64,000 nt of DNA from Ruegeria lacuscaerulensis (GTDB lineage Bacteria > Pseudomonadota > Alphaproteobacteria > Rhodobacterales > Rhodobacteraceae): contig NZ_WPZL01000009.1 in NCBI RefSeq assembly GCF_013031245.1, forward strand, positions 62,001 through 126,000, written 5' to 3'. Every line of letters starts with the position of its first letter. Positions within the stretch are counted from its first letter, which is position 1. The notes beneath the pieces are model-generated. The model made no database searches, was not told where the DNA came from, and saw nothing but the letters and a program-made list of their open reading frames with translations. A program made the translations under genes and the position numbers. Below, in pieces: positions 1-9,193 of this stretch.

Positions 1-2
1 AT

Positions 3-1025
3 GTCGTGTTCTCAACCATTTCGATGGTCACCGCCTTGGTCTTGATGCAGCGCGAAACTCAGCACAAGCAGGGTGAACATATCGACTTTGCGGGCATGGG
101 CATCCTGTCCTTTGCCGTTCTTCTGCTGCTTTACGGGCTGGATGTGGGGGCGGATTGGGGGTGGACCTCGATCCCGCTGCTTATGCTGTTTTTCGTCAGT
201 GCGGTGCTGTTTTTCCTGTTCCCCAAGGTAGAAAAACGCGTGAAAGAGCCACTTTTGCTGCCACAGATGATGCAGAACCGTGAATTCCGGATCACGCTGG
301 GACTGAATATGTTTAATGTATCGGCCGCTTTCGTCGGATTGATGTACTTCCCGCAATACATGCAAAAGGTTCTGGGGTGGTCAACCCTGGAATCGGCGTT
401 TGGGTTGGCTCCGCTGACGATTCTTCTGGCTGTCGGGTCAATTGTCTCGGGCAGACTTTATAACGATTTTGGTCCCAAGCGCCTTTTGATCTGGGGTTAC
501 CTGTGCGCCACGATCGGAGCGGCCAGCGTTGTTGTGATGCCTGCCGGGCTTGGGTATTTTCAGATCCTTCCAGGCATGGCCATGATCGGGCTTGGAGCAA
601 CATTGACAGTTGGCCCGTCGGGCACCGCCGCAGTCTGCGCGGTAAAGCCGGAACGCGCCGGTCTGGTCGGCGGGCTTAGTTTTATGACGCATCTAGTCTA
701 CGGTGCCATTTCAGTCGCCTTCGCCACCGCGATAATGTACCTTTCCAGTCTGCGCAGTCTGGGTGACCGCCTTACAGCCGCAGGGATCGAAATGTCTGAG
801 GCAGATCAACGAACCATAAATGCCGGCACGCTTTCTAACCCGTCAGCCCAGGCGGTCATCGAAAAACTGAGTTCAGCCGAGGTTGAAAAGGTCAGAACAG
901 CCATAGCCTCCGCCTTTGACACCGGAATGAACATGGCTTTCATCTTTGCGACCGTTTCCGTCTCGGTCGGTGTCATTCTGGCCATGATGCTGGATGAGGA
1001 ACAATTACATAAGGTGGAAAGTTAA
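3..1025 (+). CDS. MFS efflux transporter, DHA2/EmrB-QacA type (5' end outside window)
   Basis: C-terminal part of a major facilitator exporter; the reading frame is open to the left edge, so the true start lies outside the window. The visible 339 or so residues contain about eight to nine hydrophobic segments. The charged stretch near the start (QRETQHKQGE) followed by the motif HIDFAGMGILSF is typical of the central region of 14-helix DHA2 drug/proton antiporters, which export toxic compounds through the inner membrane. The protein ends in a short charged tail (DEEQLHKVES). A strong hairpin terminator follows 15 bases after the stop, and the gene converges on ctpA. The substrate cannot be told from the sequence. 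Family assignment is fairly secure from length, helix pattern and the Gly-rich segments. Confidence 0.82.
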   Translation, partial: VVFSTISMVTALVLMQRETQHKQGEHIDFAGMGILSFAVLLLLYGLDVGADWGWTSIPLLMLFFVSAVLFFLFPKVEKRVKEPLLLPQMMQNREFRITLGLNMFNVSAAFVGLMYFPQYMQKVLGWSTLESAFGLAPLTILLAVGSIVSGRLYNDFGPKRLLIWGYLCATIGAASVVVMPAGLGYFQILPGMAMIGLGATLTVGPSGTAAVCAVKPERAGLVGGLSFMTHLVYGAISVAFATAIMYLSSLRSLGDRLTAAGIEMSEADQRTINAGTLSNPSAQAVIEKLSSAEVEKVRTAIASAFDTGMNMAFIFATVSVSVGVILAMMLDEEQLHKVES

Positions 1026-1040
1026 CCACCCATGGGAAAA

Positions 1041-1071
1041 GGGCCGCCCAATCCGGCGGCCCAATTTTTTT
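1041..1071 (+). terminator. Rho-independent terminator between the MFS gene and ctpA
   Basis: Perfect 8-bp GC stem GGGCCGCC / GGCGGCCC around a 6-base loop, followed by AATTTTTTT. It lies between two convergent genes. The T-run serves the MFS gene. On the other strand the stem is followed by only four T, so bidirectional action is possible but weaker. Confidence 0.85.
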
Positions 1072-2410
1072 ATTGTGACGGCCCGTTCGGATTAAAGGCC
1101 GTCAGACCTTTGAGGATGTCGATGGCATAGGCCAATTGGTAATCTTCTTCCCGCAGTTCCGCGGTGGCTTCGGCCCGGGCTCGGTCTTCCTCGATCTGAC
1201 GGATTTCGTCTTCGCTCAGGCTGTCATTGTTCAGGCTGCCGCGCAGGTCGGCCTCAGACCGGGTGCGGGCGTTGCTTGCCTCTTCCTCTTCCTCCGGCAC
1301 GCGGCGCGGTTGCTCGACGATGATGTCGGGGCTGACACCAAGTGCCTGGATCGAACGGCCCGAAGGTGTGTAGTAGCGCGACGTGGTCAGGCGCATCGCG
1401 CCGTCGCCACGCAGTGGCATGACCGTCTGAACGGACCCTTTGCCAAAGCTCTTTGTGCCCACAACGATGGCCCTGCGATGATCCTGCAGCGCGCCGGCAA
1501 CAATCTCGGACGCCGAGGCCGAGCCTCCGTTGATCAGAACAACAATTGGTTTGCCTTCGGCCAGATCGCCCGGCGTCGCGTTGAACCGTTCGCCTTCGCT
1601 GGGGTCACGCCCGCGGGTCGATACGATCTCGCCCTCATTCAGAAAGGCATCCGAGACCTTGATGGCCTGAGTAAGCAATCCGCCCGGATTGTTCCGCAGG
1701 TCCAGAACAACGCCGTTGACTTTTTCTATGCCACCAACCTCTTCAATTTGCTCCGCCAATCCTTCCTGAAGGTTGGGAAAGGTCTGATCGTTGAACGTGG
1801 TGACACGCAGCACGACACTGGTGCCCTCAGTCCGGGCGCGGACGGCCGTCAGCTTGATAGTGTCGCGGATGATGGTGACGTCAAAGGGCTCCTGCTCGCC
1901 TTCACGCACCACAGTGATCACGATTTCCGACCCGACGGGGCCGCGCATCAGATCTACTGCTTTGTCCAGCGTCAGGCCCAGGATGCTTTCGCCATCGACA
2001 TGGGTGATGAAATCGCCAGCTTCGATTCCGGCCTCATCCGCCGGGGTATCGTCAATCGGCGAAACGACTTTGACATAGCCCTCTTCCTGAGTGACCTCGA
2101 TCCCCAATCCACCAAATTCGCCACGCGTCTGCACACGCATCTGTTCTGCATCATCGGGCGACAGATAGCTGGAATGTGGGTCAAGCGAGGTCAGCATGCC
2201 ATCGATGGCGGCTTCGATCAGCTCTTCGGGTTCGACCTCTTCGACGTATTGTGCGCGGATGCGTTCGAAAATGTCACCGAACAGGTCCAGTTGTTCATAG
2301 ACGCTGGCCTTGCTTTCGGCTTCCTGCGCCAGCAACGGGCCTGCGATCTGGGTGGTTGCGATTACACCTGCCACGGTTCCGGCCAGAGCGGCCATCACAA
2401 ATTTCTTCAT
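1070..2410 (-). CDS. ctpA: C-terminal processing peptidase, S41 family (CtpA)
   Basis: Periplasmic serine protease that recognises and cleaves C-terminal tails of envelope proteins. The 446-residue protein has an N-terminal signal peptide or anchor (about residues 1-29), a PDZ domain (about 95-170, with GGLGIEV at its start) and an S41 catalytic domain. The segment GGSASASEI (about 295-303) and GTKSFGKGSVQ (about 318-328) carry the Ser/Lys dyad; by the 25-residue spacing known in Tsp/CtpA this is Ser299 and Lys324. The C-terminal 75 residues are highly charged. It starts 6 bases after envC and is the last gene of the gpmI-envC-ctpA operon. In several bacteria Ctp proteases control cell-wall hydrolases, which fits its position beside an amidase activator. 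Confidence 0.95.
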   Translation of the reverse strand: MKKFVMAALAGTVAGVIATTQIAGPLLAQEAESKASVYEQLDLFGDIFERIRAQYVEEVEPEELIEAAIDGMLTSLDPHSSYLSPDDAEQMRVQTRGEFGGLGIEVTQEEGYVKVVSPIDDTPADEAGIEAGDFITHVDGESILGLTLDKAVDLMRGPVGSEIVITVVREGEQEPFDVTIIRDTIKLTAVRARTEGTSVVLRVTTFNDQTFPNLQEGLAEQIEEVGGIEKVNGVVLDLRNNPGGLLTQAIKVSDAFLNEGEIVSTRGRDPSEGERFNATPGDLAEGKPIVVLINGGSASASEIVAGALQDHRRAIVVGTKSFGKGSVQTVMPLRGDGAMRLTTSRYYTPSGRSIQALGVSPDIIVEQPRRVPEEEEEASNARTRSEADLRGSLNNDSLSEDEIRQIEEDRARAEATAELREEDYQLAYAIDILKGLTAFNPNGPSQ

Positions 2411-2416
2411 ACTCGT

Positions 2417-3547
2417 TTATCCATCCTTGCTGGTCCGGAACCAAGATTCCGGGTCCACGGGGCTGTTATCTTGTCTTACCTCTATATAGAGCGTTTCTGA
2501 CCGGTCAGTTCCAGTGCCATCACTGCTTGTTGACAAAATAGCGCCTATTTCGGGCGTTTCACCGGGCATCAGGCCCACCGGGGTGCCTTCAGGAATTACC
2601 TGCCCGGTGTTTCCATAGACCTCCTGCAGGCCTGAAAACACAAATAATAATCCGGGTTGCGGCTCGAGTATCACCAGATTCCCCAAATTCAGCAAGGGCC
2701 CGCGATAGCGAATCGTGGCAGCGGTCGGCGAGGTAACAATCGCACGCGGACGGGTGCCCAACACCACGCCCGGACGCTTGATTCCTGCTGCATCCGTCTC
2801 TCCGGCGCGATGCAGCAGCACACCCTGGGCCGGCATGGCTATACGCCCCTTTTGGTCAGAAATATCAGCGTTGGTTTCCGCAATCTCGCCTTCGGAAATT
2901 TCGGACAGACCGCTGGCAAAGCCCTCCAGTGTTTCCGTCGACGAGATCAGGATCGCCGTCCGCACCGGATCTTCGACAAAGCGGCGCGGCAGGTCCGTGC
3001 GGTCGGCGATTGCCGTGCTCAGCTTTGTGCGTGCAGTCTGAACTCCGGTCAGGCCTTCGGTCAGAGTTTCCGAGGCGCTTTGCTGCAACTGCCGCAACGT
3101 CTGAACCTCCTGCAGATCATGGGCCAGGGCCTGGGCGCTGGCGTTCAGAGCCGGCGTGACCTCGGACAGCATCATGCCCGCACGTGCAGAGCCAAGCGGG
3201 CCGGTCGGGTGCAACATCAAAACCGGTGGCGCTGTCGTTTCAATGGTTTGCAATACGCCCAGCAACTGCGCGATTTCCTTTTCACGGGCGCGCAGCTCCG
3301 CCGTCAGTTGCGCTTCGCGTGTTGCGGCACTGCGCAAGCCGGCGCGCATCGCGGTCAACCCGGCTTCATAGGCCTGTATTGTCTCGGTCAGCGCACGCAC
3401 CCGGTCACGGGCGTTATCGGCTTCGATCAGGGCAACCGAGGCCTGCTCCAACATCTGCGCCGCGCTTAGCGCAGCCGTAGATGGATCAGTCTGGGCGCTT
3501 ACCGGCGTCGAAAACAGCATCGCCACAAAAAGCGCGCGCAGCTTCAT
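2417..3547 (-). CDS. envC: Murein hydrolase activator, EnvC-like with degenerate LytM domain
   Basis: Periplasmic coiled-coil protein that activates amidases during septum splitting. The 376-residue product has a clear signal peptide (residues 1-18, ending in PVSAQ), a long alpha-helical coiled-coil region (about 25-230) rich in Ala, Glu, Arg and Gln, and a C-terminal M23/LytM-like domain (about 240-350). In the LytM domain the region where active enzymes carry the HxH zinc ligands reads LLFVFSGLQ, with no histidine. The domain is therefore probably catalytically dead, as in known EnvC activators. The start codon overlaps the gpmI stop by 4 bases (ATGA), giving translational coupling. Annotation as an active M23 peptidase would be misleading. 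Confidence 0.88.
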   Translation of the reverse strand: MKLRALFVAMLFSTPVSAQTDPSTAALSAAQMLEQASVALIEADNARDRVRALTETIQAYEAGLTAMRAGLRSAATREAQLTAELRAREKEIAQLLGVLQTIETTAPPVLMLHPTGPLGSARAGMMLSEVTPALNASAQALAHDLQEVQTLRQLQQSASETLTEGLTGVQTARTKLSTAIADRTDLPRRFVEDPVRTAILISSTETLEGFASGLSEISEGEIAETNADISDQKGRIAMPAQGVLLHRAGETDAAGIKRPGVVLGTRPRAIVTSPTAATIRYRGPLLNLGNLVILEPQPGLLFVFSGLQEVYGNTGQVIPEGTPVGLMPGETPEIGAILSTSSDGTGTDRSETLYIEVRQDNSPVDPESWFRTSKDG

Positions 3548-5061
3548 GACAAAAGGCTCTTTCCTGTCATTTCAGGCGGCTGTTCCACACCCATAAGGTC
3601 CAGCAATGTCGGCGCCAGATCAGAGAGGCGCCCATTCCGCAGCGTTGCCCCCTTGGGGCCACCAACCAGAGCCACCGGTACCGGGTTCAGAGTATGCGCG
3701 GTATGCGGCCCGCCGGTTTCCGGATCGACCATCACCTCGCAATTGCCATGGTCGGCTGTGACAATCATCGCTCCACCGGCCTTTTCAAGCGCGGCGACCA
3801 CCTGCGCCAATCCATGATCCACCGCTTCACAGGCCTTGATCGCCGCTTGCAGGTAACCCGTGTGTCCGACCATGTCCGGGTTGGCATAGTTGGTGACGAT
3901 CAGATCATAGCCCGCCTCAATGGCCTCAACAAATTTTGCTGTTACTTCGACCGAGGACATTTCGGGTTGCAGATCATAGGTCGCCACCTTGGGCGATTTC
4001 GGCATATAGCGGTCTTCACCCACTTCGGGCGTTTCCTTGCCGCCGTTCAGAAAGAAGGTGACATGGGGGTATTTCTCGGTCTCGGCCAGCCGGAACTGGC
4101 GCAGACCCTGTTTGGCAACCCATTCACCCAATGTGTTCACAATGTCTCGTTTGGGGAAAACCGTCGTCATGTAAGCGTTGTGACCGTCGGAGTATTCAAC
4201 CATTCCCAGCATGGCGGATAACTGAGGGCGCGGGCCGGTGTCGAAATCCGAAAATCCTGGCTCGCCTATCGCCCGCAGGATCTCACGGGCGCGGTCGGCG
4301 CGAAAGTTGAGGCAGAAGAACCCGTCTCCGTTCTGAACGCCATTATAGTCATTCAATACCGTAGGAACGATGAACTCATCGGATTCCGACTGGTTGTAGG
4401 CGTGGTCCACAGACCCGTGCGCAGTCTTTGCGTGACGGCCCTGACCTTTGATAATTGCGTCATACGCTTCGCCAACACGTTCCCAACGATTGTCACGATC
4501 CATCGCGAAATAACGCCCGCTGACGGAAACAACACGCGCACCTTCAGGCAGCCGATCTTCGAGTTCGGCAATGTAAGAGAAGGCAGATTTCGGCGCCACG
4601 TCTCGTCCGTCAGTAATTGCGTGCAGCGCCACAGGAACGCCCGCATCCGTTATGGCCTTGGCTGCAGCAATTATATGGTTCAATTGGCCGTGCACCCCGC
4701 CGTCAGACACCAGCCCCATCAGATGCGCCGTACCGTTCGCGGCCTTCACCTTGGCGATAAAGTCCTGAAGTGCGTCATTCTCGAAAAACGATCCATCTTC
4801 AATCGCAAGATCGATCTGCCCCAGATCCATGGCAACCACGCGCCCTGCACCGATATTGGTATGCCCGACCTCGGAATTGCCCATTTGCCCGCTGGGCAGG
4901 CCGACATCAGGCCCATGCGTGATCAGCGTCGCGTGGGGTCCGTTTGCCATGATCGCGTCGAACGTCGGAGTGTTGGCAAGATAAGGCGCGTTGGCCTCTG
5001 TATTCTCGGACAGCCCCCAACCATCAAGTATACAAAGGACAACGGGTTTGGGGGCGGTCAT
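3544..5061 (-). CDS. gpmI: 2,3-bisphosphoglycerate-independent phosphoglycerate mutase
   Basis: Cytosolic glycolytic enzyme interconverting 3- and 2-phosphoglycerate with two Mn ions. It is 505 residues, the usual length. The N-terminal metal motif LCILDGWG is present, and the phosphoserine nucleophile sits in GQMGNSEVGHTN (Ser63). Further metal ligands are in DGRDVAPKS, in TNYANPDMVGHTG and in the C-terminal ADHGNCE. It is the first gene of the gpmI-envC-ctpA operon, an arrangement of gpmI with envC also known outside this group. Nothing in it looks damaged. Confidence 0.97.
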   Translation of the reverse strand: MTAPKPVVLCILDGWGLSENTEANAPYLANTPTFDAIMANGPHATLITHGPDVGLPSGQMGNSEVGHTNIGAGRVVAMDLGQIDLAIEDGSFFENDALQDFIAKVKAANGTAHLMGLVSDGGVHGQLNHIIAAAKAITDAGVPVALHAITDGRDVAPKSAFSYIAELEDRLPEGARVVSVSGRYFAMDRDNRWERVGEAYDAIIKGQGRHAKTAHGSVDHAYNQSESDEFIVPTVLNDYNGVQNGDGFFCLNFRADRAREILRAIGEPGFSDFDTGPRPQLSAMLGMVEYSDGHNAYMTTVFPKRDIVNTLGEWVAKQGLRQFRLAETEKYPHVTFFLNGGKETPEVGEDRYMPKSPKVATYDLQPEMSSVEVTAKFVEAIEAGYDLIVTNYANPDMVGHTGYLQAAIKACEAVDHGLAQVVAALEKAGGAMIVTADHGNCEVMVDPETGGPHTAHTLNPVPVALVGGPKGATLRNGRLSDLAPTLLDLMGVEQPPEMTGKSLLS

Positions 5062-5164
5062 TTCGGCTCTCCGGTTTTCTGCTCTTTGCCCGTCTTGTAT
5101 CGTCTGACCTTCGGCGGGTGAACCGCCTTTTGGTGCTGGCTATTCAGATTTAATGCCGCGGGAT

Positions 5165-6826
5165 CTAATCCTTGCCGGTATATTCCCGATACGGGCGGGT
5201 TTTGCGTCCACGGTACTTCACGGTCAGGTCCAGCGGCGCATCGTTTTCGTCATAAATACCGACGACGACTCCCCTGCCCCGGCTTTTTGTCCGCATCTCG
5301 ATCAACTGCTGTTCCGAGCGTGTTGTGCGCTGCGACTGGCGGCGGGCCCAGGCGAAAAGGTGATCGTACATCTCGGCGATAATTTCGGCATGGTCTGCAC
5401 TATCACCCAGATCGGTCAACTCGTCCGGATCATTTTCAAGGTCAAACAGAATAGGCCGATAGCCACCTTCGCAATGGATCAACTTCCATTTTTTGTTCGC
5501 AACCATGAACATCACCGCATCCCGAACCGAGGCATGCAACATGTCCGCAACAGGTGAAGCCGAATAGTCGTATTCACAGACCACGACGTCTCGGGGCGTC
5601 TCCGATTGATTTCCATGCAAAATCGGCAGCAGGGACTGACCTTCGAGGATGTGACCCGCGATTTCACCCCCAGCCGCATCTACAAAGGTAAGGGCAAGGT
5701 CGATGGATTCGACCAAGGCGTCGCTGACGGCGCCGCGCGTCGCATCTGCCTGAGGCGACGGGTCGTAGATGATCAAGGGTACCTTGGTTGACGCGTCATG
5801 AAAGAAGGTCTTTTCGCCCATCCAATGGTCGCCCAGAAAATCACCGTGATCCGAGGTCAGCACGATCATGGTGTCTTCCATCCGACCGGTTTTTTCCATC
5901 CAATCGAACAGGCGGCCCATCTGGTCGTCGGCCTGTTTGATCAGCCCCATATAGGCCGGGATCACCGCGTCGCGCACATCCTGCCGTGAAAACGCCTGCC
6001 CGACCTTTGTATCCATAAACGCCTTGAGCACCGGATGCGCGCTCTGACGCTCGGCCTCGGATCGTACTACCGGCAGCACATGTTCGGGTCCGTACATCGA
6101 GGCATAGGGATCCGGCACGATGTAAGGCCAGTGCGGTTTGATAAAGCTCAGGTGGCAGCACCACGGGCCGTCATGCGTTTCCATAAACTCCATACCGCGC
6201 CCGGTAAGATAGGGGGTCTCGCTGTCTTCTTCGGCGATATTTGCGGGCCCGGACGAGTTTTTCAGGAACCAGCCGGACAGCACGTTGCCATCCGCATCCA
6301 GCCCGGAATTGGCAAAATCGTGCCAGGGGTTATCACTTTCATAGCCTTTGGCAGTAAGGTACTTGTTATATTCCTTCGCGCCGTTCGGGTCATAATAGCC
6401 ATCTGGCCCCTCGGGCAGCATGCCATCATCGCGCTCGAACACGTCGAACCCGCATTCGGCAACCCGCGCGCCGATAAGGCTGTCGGGTTCCAGACCTAGC
6501 CGCGCCATCCCCTCAGCATCGGCCCGCATGTGGGTTTTGCCGACCAGCCAGCAATCCATCCCCGCCTTGCGCAGGTGGTCGCCCATGGTCATCTCACCCA
6601 CCTTCAGGGGAATGCCGTTCCACGAGGCCCCGTGCGAATGTACATAGCGCCCTGTATAGGTCGACATACGAGAACTGCCGCAAATCGGAGACTGGATATA
6701 GGCGCGGTTGAACCGCACGCCTTTCGAGGCCAGACGGTCGATATTAGGGGTGTTCAGATGCGGGTGACCGTAGCAGCTCAGGTAATCCCAGCGCAGTTGA
6801 TCAAACATGATAAAGAGGATGTTCAT
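5165..6826 (-). CDS. Sulfatase-family hydrolase (type I sulfatase / phosphonate monoester hydrolase-like)
   Basis: Member of the alkaline phosphatase/sulfatase superfamily, hydrolysing sulfate or phosphate/phosphonate monoesters; the substrate is not known. I place the start at the ATG at 6826 (MNILFIMFDQLRWDYL), because a TTG four codons upstream adds nothing to the conserved start. Metal-binding Asp is in FDQLR (residue 9). The formylglycine site reads CGSSRMSTYTGR (Cys49), so the usual CxPSR core has Ser instead of Pro. Later metal ligands appear in TSDHGDFLGDHW. It is about 553 residues with no signal peptide, so cytoplasmic by appearance. It stands alone between gpmI and a sulfotransferase-like gene read the other way. 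Whether a formylglycine-generating enzyme accepts this motif is not visible here. Confidence 0.88.
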   Translation of the reverse strand: MNILFIMFDQLRWDYLSCYGHPHLNTPNIDRLASKGVRFNRAYIQSPICGSSRMSTYTGRYVHSHGASWNGIPLKVGEMTMGDHLRKAGMDCWLVGKTHMRADAEGMARLGLEPDSLIGARVAECGFDVFERDDGMLPEGPDGYYDPNGAKEYNKYLTAKGYESDNPWHDFANSGLDADGNVLSGWFLKNSSGPANIAEEDSETPYLTGRGMEFMETHDGPWCCHLSFIKPHWPYIVPDPYASMYGPEHVLPVVRSEAERQSAHPVLKAFMDTKVGQAFSRQDVRDAVIPAYMGLIKQADDQMGRLFDWMEKTGRMEDTMIVLTSDHGDFLGDHWMGEKTFFHDASTKVPLIIYDPSPQADATRGAVSDALVESIDLALTFVDAAGGEIAGHILEGQSLLPILHGNQSETPRDVVVCEYDYSASPVADMLHASVRDAVMFMVANKKWKLIHCEGGYRPILFDLENDPDELTDLGDSADHAEIIAEMYDHLFAWARRQSQRTTRSEQQLIEMRTKSRGRGVVVGIYDENDAPLDLTVKYRGRKTRPYREYTGKD

Positions 6827-7035
6827 GCAGTTTGCCAAAATTTCATAGACTGGCCGCGATTAGAACATGAGTCGCCCCCACACAGAAGCGCAGGATTTCC
6901 GATCGCGTAAATTGTCTTTGAATATTATTACGGCCGACCTGGAAACAATGTTTGCAACTCGGAAAAAGTTGGTGTGTTTATGCCTGAAATCTGACAATTG
7001 TCGGAGCAGTCAGACAGACGGGATCCACACGAAAG

Positions 7036-7791
7036 ATGCAAAAAGAAATGTCCAGCCTGGCAATACTTGTGCATCCGGGGCGCTGTGGTTCGACTGTTCT
7101 GGGTGGCCTTATTGGCCAGCACTCCAGAATCGCCTGGCAGGGCGAAGTGTTTACCGGCAAGGGCCTGATTAAGCAGCTGGGCTCAAACGGCGATTTACAT
7201 TGGCGAGACTTTTTGAGTGATAGGCGAGAGCACGTCTTCCGCCCCATTCTTGGCGTTGAGATAAAGACCAGGCAGCTTCACGTCAAAGGCATATTCGGTT
7301 CAGGAGTAGCGGACTCGATACAAAATTTGGCAGATGTCTCAAACTGGCCATTGATGTTCCTACACCGAAAAAACCACATTGAACGGCTGGTTTCGGCAAT
7401 GGAGGCCAGGCGGAGAAGCAGGCACAACTACAGGGTGGAAGATGAGCCCGAGCCTGTCAGTATTCGGGTGCCCTACTTAGTTTATGACACAGCTTACGGA
7501 ATCAAGTACCGGTCGGTCTCCGATTGGCTGTCAGAGGTTGAGATCATCGAGCAGCAAATTTCGGAAGAAATCAGCAGCCGGGGCGGGTTGGTTCTGTCTT
7601 ACGAAGAACATATTGCTCAGCACCCGTTTGAAGGTGCGGAAGCAATTATTGGTCACTTGCAAGAGCAACCGGAAGAAGCTGAGATTACCTACCGGCGGAT
7701 AAACCCGAAAAACCTGTCAGAGCGAATTGAAAACTTTTCACAACTGGAACAGTGGCTAACACCGCAGCAATTCGCCCGTTACTGTGCTTAA
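7036..7791 (+). CDS. PAPS-dependent sulfotransferase-like protein
   Basis: Probable cytosolic sulfotransferase of about 251 residues. The N-terminal motif VHPGRCGSTVLGGL (about 12-25) is the 5'-phosphosulfate-binding loop, and FLHRKNHIERLVSAM (about 113-127) matches the 3'-phosphate-binding region, with Arg and Ser in the expected spacing. The rest is poorly conserved and gives no acceptor. Base composition is lower in GC than in the surrounding housekeeping genes (many AT-rich codons), which hints at acquisition. It lies alone between a sulfatase gene on the opposite strand and nqrM. Low-complexity evidence rules out little else; a Stf0- or sulfotransferase family 3-like fold is the best guess. 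Confidence 0.7.
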   Translation: MQKEMSSLAILVHPGRCGSTVLGGLIGQHSRIAWQGEVFTGKGLIKQLGSNGDLHWRDFLSDRREHVFRPILGVEIKTRQLHVKGIFGSGVADSIQNLADVSNWPLMFLHRKNHIERLVSAMEARRRSRHNYRVEDEPEPVSIRVPYLVYDTAYGIKYRSVSDWLSEVEIIEQQISEEISSRGGLVLSYEEHIAQHPFEGAEAIIGHLQEQPEEAEITYRRINPKNLSERIENFSQLEQWLTPQQFARYCA

Positions 7792-7854
7792 GGTTTAGCC
7801 CCTAAGCATCAAACAGCCTGGGCGATACAAGGAATTGTCGCGTTTTGGCTGAGG

Positions 7855-8085
7855 TCACTCACCCATATTTTCGACCATCTTTCTGGCCCGTTTGCATTGC
7901 AACTTATCGCGCAGCGGACTGTTGGGATCGACGTCCTTTTGACAGACCACGCATTTATCCGCACCGGAAATAGCGTTCAGCCCCCCGCAGCTGCCCTTGA
8001 TGGTCTTACCCATCAGCATAACGCCGAGCGACATGCCGACTATAATGATCAACAGCAGAACGAAGGCCAGAATAAAGGTGCTCAT
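7855..8085 (-). CDS. nqrM: Na+-NQR maturation protein NqrM
   Basis: Small 76-residue membrane protein needed for assembly of Na+-translocating NADH:quinone reductase, probably by delivering iron for the cysteine-ligated centre in NqrD/NqrE. It has one N-terminal transmembrane helix (residues 4-25) and then four cysteines at about positions 33, 45, 48 and 64 (SCGG, CVVC, LQC), the signature of the DUF539 family. It lies directly downstream of apbE (stop-to-start gap about 15 bases), so the two maturation factors form a short unit. They are separated from nqrABCDEF by about 3 kb of unrelated genes. Confidence 0.92.
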   Translation of the reverse strand: MSTFILAFVLLLIIIVGMSLGVMLMGKTIKGSCGGLNAISGADKCVVCQKDVDPNSPLRDKLQCKRARKMVENMGE

Positions 8086-8100
8086 ATCTGATCCTACCCG

Positions 8101-9126
8101 TCAGTTGGTGCCCAATGCGTCTTTGAACGCGGTGCTGTGTACCGTGATATAGGCATCGTCGCCTCCTGTCACATCCCGCGAAATGAAATAAACGGCAAGT
8201 TTGTGCTTTTCTGCCAGTTCAAGCCCCTTTTCCTGACCCAGCGCCAGCATCGCGGTCGCCCAGGCATCCGCCATCATAGCGTTGTCGGCCAGCACGGTAA
8301 CTGAAGTCGTCCGGTGCGTGATCGGTCGCCCGGTGGTCGGGTCGATGATATGCGAATACCGCACTCCATCCTGTTCGAAGAAGTTCTTGTAGTCACCAGA
8401 GGTTGCCATCCCCCGATCTTCCAGCTCAACGATCAACTGCAGGTTTTGGGCCCCGGCCTCCGGCTTTTCTATCCCGATCCGCCAGGCCTCGCCTTTGTCG
8501 TTGTCGCCCATGGTCACAAGGTCACCGCCAATTTCGACCATGTAGTTTTCGATCCCCGCATCACGCAGAGTACCGGCGACGGCATCTATGCCATACCCTT
8601 TGGCGATTGCGGACAGGTTGATGCCAACACCAGCGTCCGACTTGGACAGAATGCCGTTTTCACGATCCAGTTTCAGCAGCCGGGACTGGCCGACACTGTC
8701 CAGCGCGGCCTGAATCTCGATATCCGAAGGGACCGGGTCTTCAGGCTTTCGGGGGCCAAAACCCCAAAGCTCGATCAGCGGGCCGAGGGTCACATCAAAT
8801 GTACCGCCGGATTTCTCATGCACCTCATTCGCAGCCGCGATGACTGTGGCAAACTCATCCGATACCTGTACAGGTTCGGTACTGGTCGAGGCGGAAAAGG
8901 TCGAGACCTCGGAATTCGGGTCCCAGTTGGACATCTTGGCGTTGACTTCTGCCAGGGTTTCTTCAACAGACGCGGCCAAAGCGTCCTCGTCCATATCCGT
9001 GCCGATTGCCGTAATGTTGAACGTTGTCCCCATCGTTTCACCGGACAGGCGCACCACCTCGGGTTCCTTGTCGAACAAACAGCCGGAAACAAGTGTCGCA
9101 ACAGCCAGAACAGGCAAAAGGCGCAT
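8101..9126 (-). CDS. apbE: FAD:protein FMN transferase (ApbE), lipoprotein
   Basis: Periplasm-facing flavin transferase that attaches FMN covalently to threonines of NqrB and NqrC. I choose the ATG at 9126 because it has a strong AGGAGG ribosome site 8 bases upstream and gives a lipoprotein signal (MRLLPVLAVATLVSGC, lipobox Cys16). An upstream in-frame start would bury the signal. ApbE landmarks include ETMGTTFNITA near the N-terminus, GVGINLSAIAKGYGID in the flavin pocket, YSHIIDPTTGRP, and the Mg-site region DNAMMADAWATAMLALG. The length of 341 residues is normal. It is followed by nqrM; its targets are encoded at 14.5-16.6 kb. Confidence 0.95.
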   Translation of the reverse strand: MRLLPVLAVATLVSGCLFDKEPEVVRLSGETMGTTFNITAIGTDMDEDALAASVEETLAEVNAKMSNWDPNSEVSTFSASTSTEPVQVSDEFATVIAAANEVHEKSGGTFDVTLGPLIELWGFGPRKPEDPVPSDIEIQAALDSVGQSRLLKLDRENGILSKSDAGVGINLSAIAKGYGIDAVAGTLRDAGIENYMVEIGGDLVTMGDNDKGEAWRIGIEKPEAGAQNLQLIVELEDRGMATSGDYKNFFEQDGVRYSHIIDPTTGRPITHRTTSVTVLADNAMMADAWATAMLALGQEKGLELAEKHKLAVYFISRDVTGGDDAYITVHSTAFKDALGTN

Positions 9127-9193
9127 TGAGGGACCTCCTGAGGAAAACCGTGCCCGGCGTATGCCAGCCCCCCCCCACAGAGTCAAACCGACA

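Noticed and set aside
1136-2500. Long plus-strand frame opposite ctpA
   Set aside because: Antisense to a clearly conserved protease with catalytic motifs; composition is that of a shadow frame.
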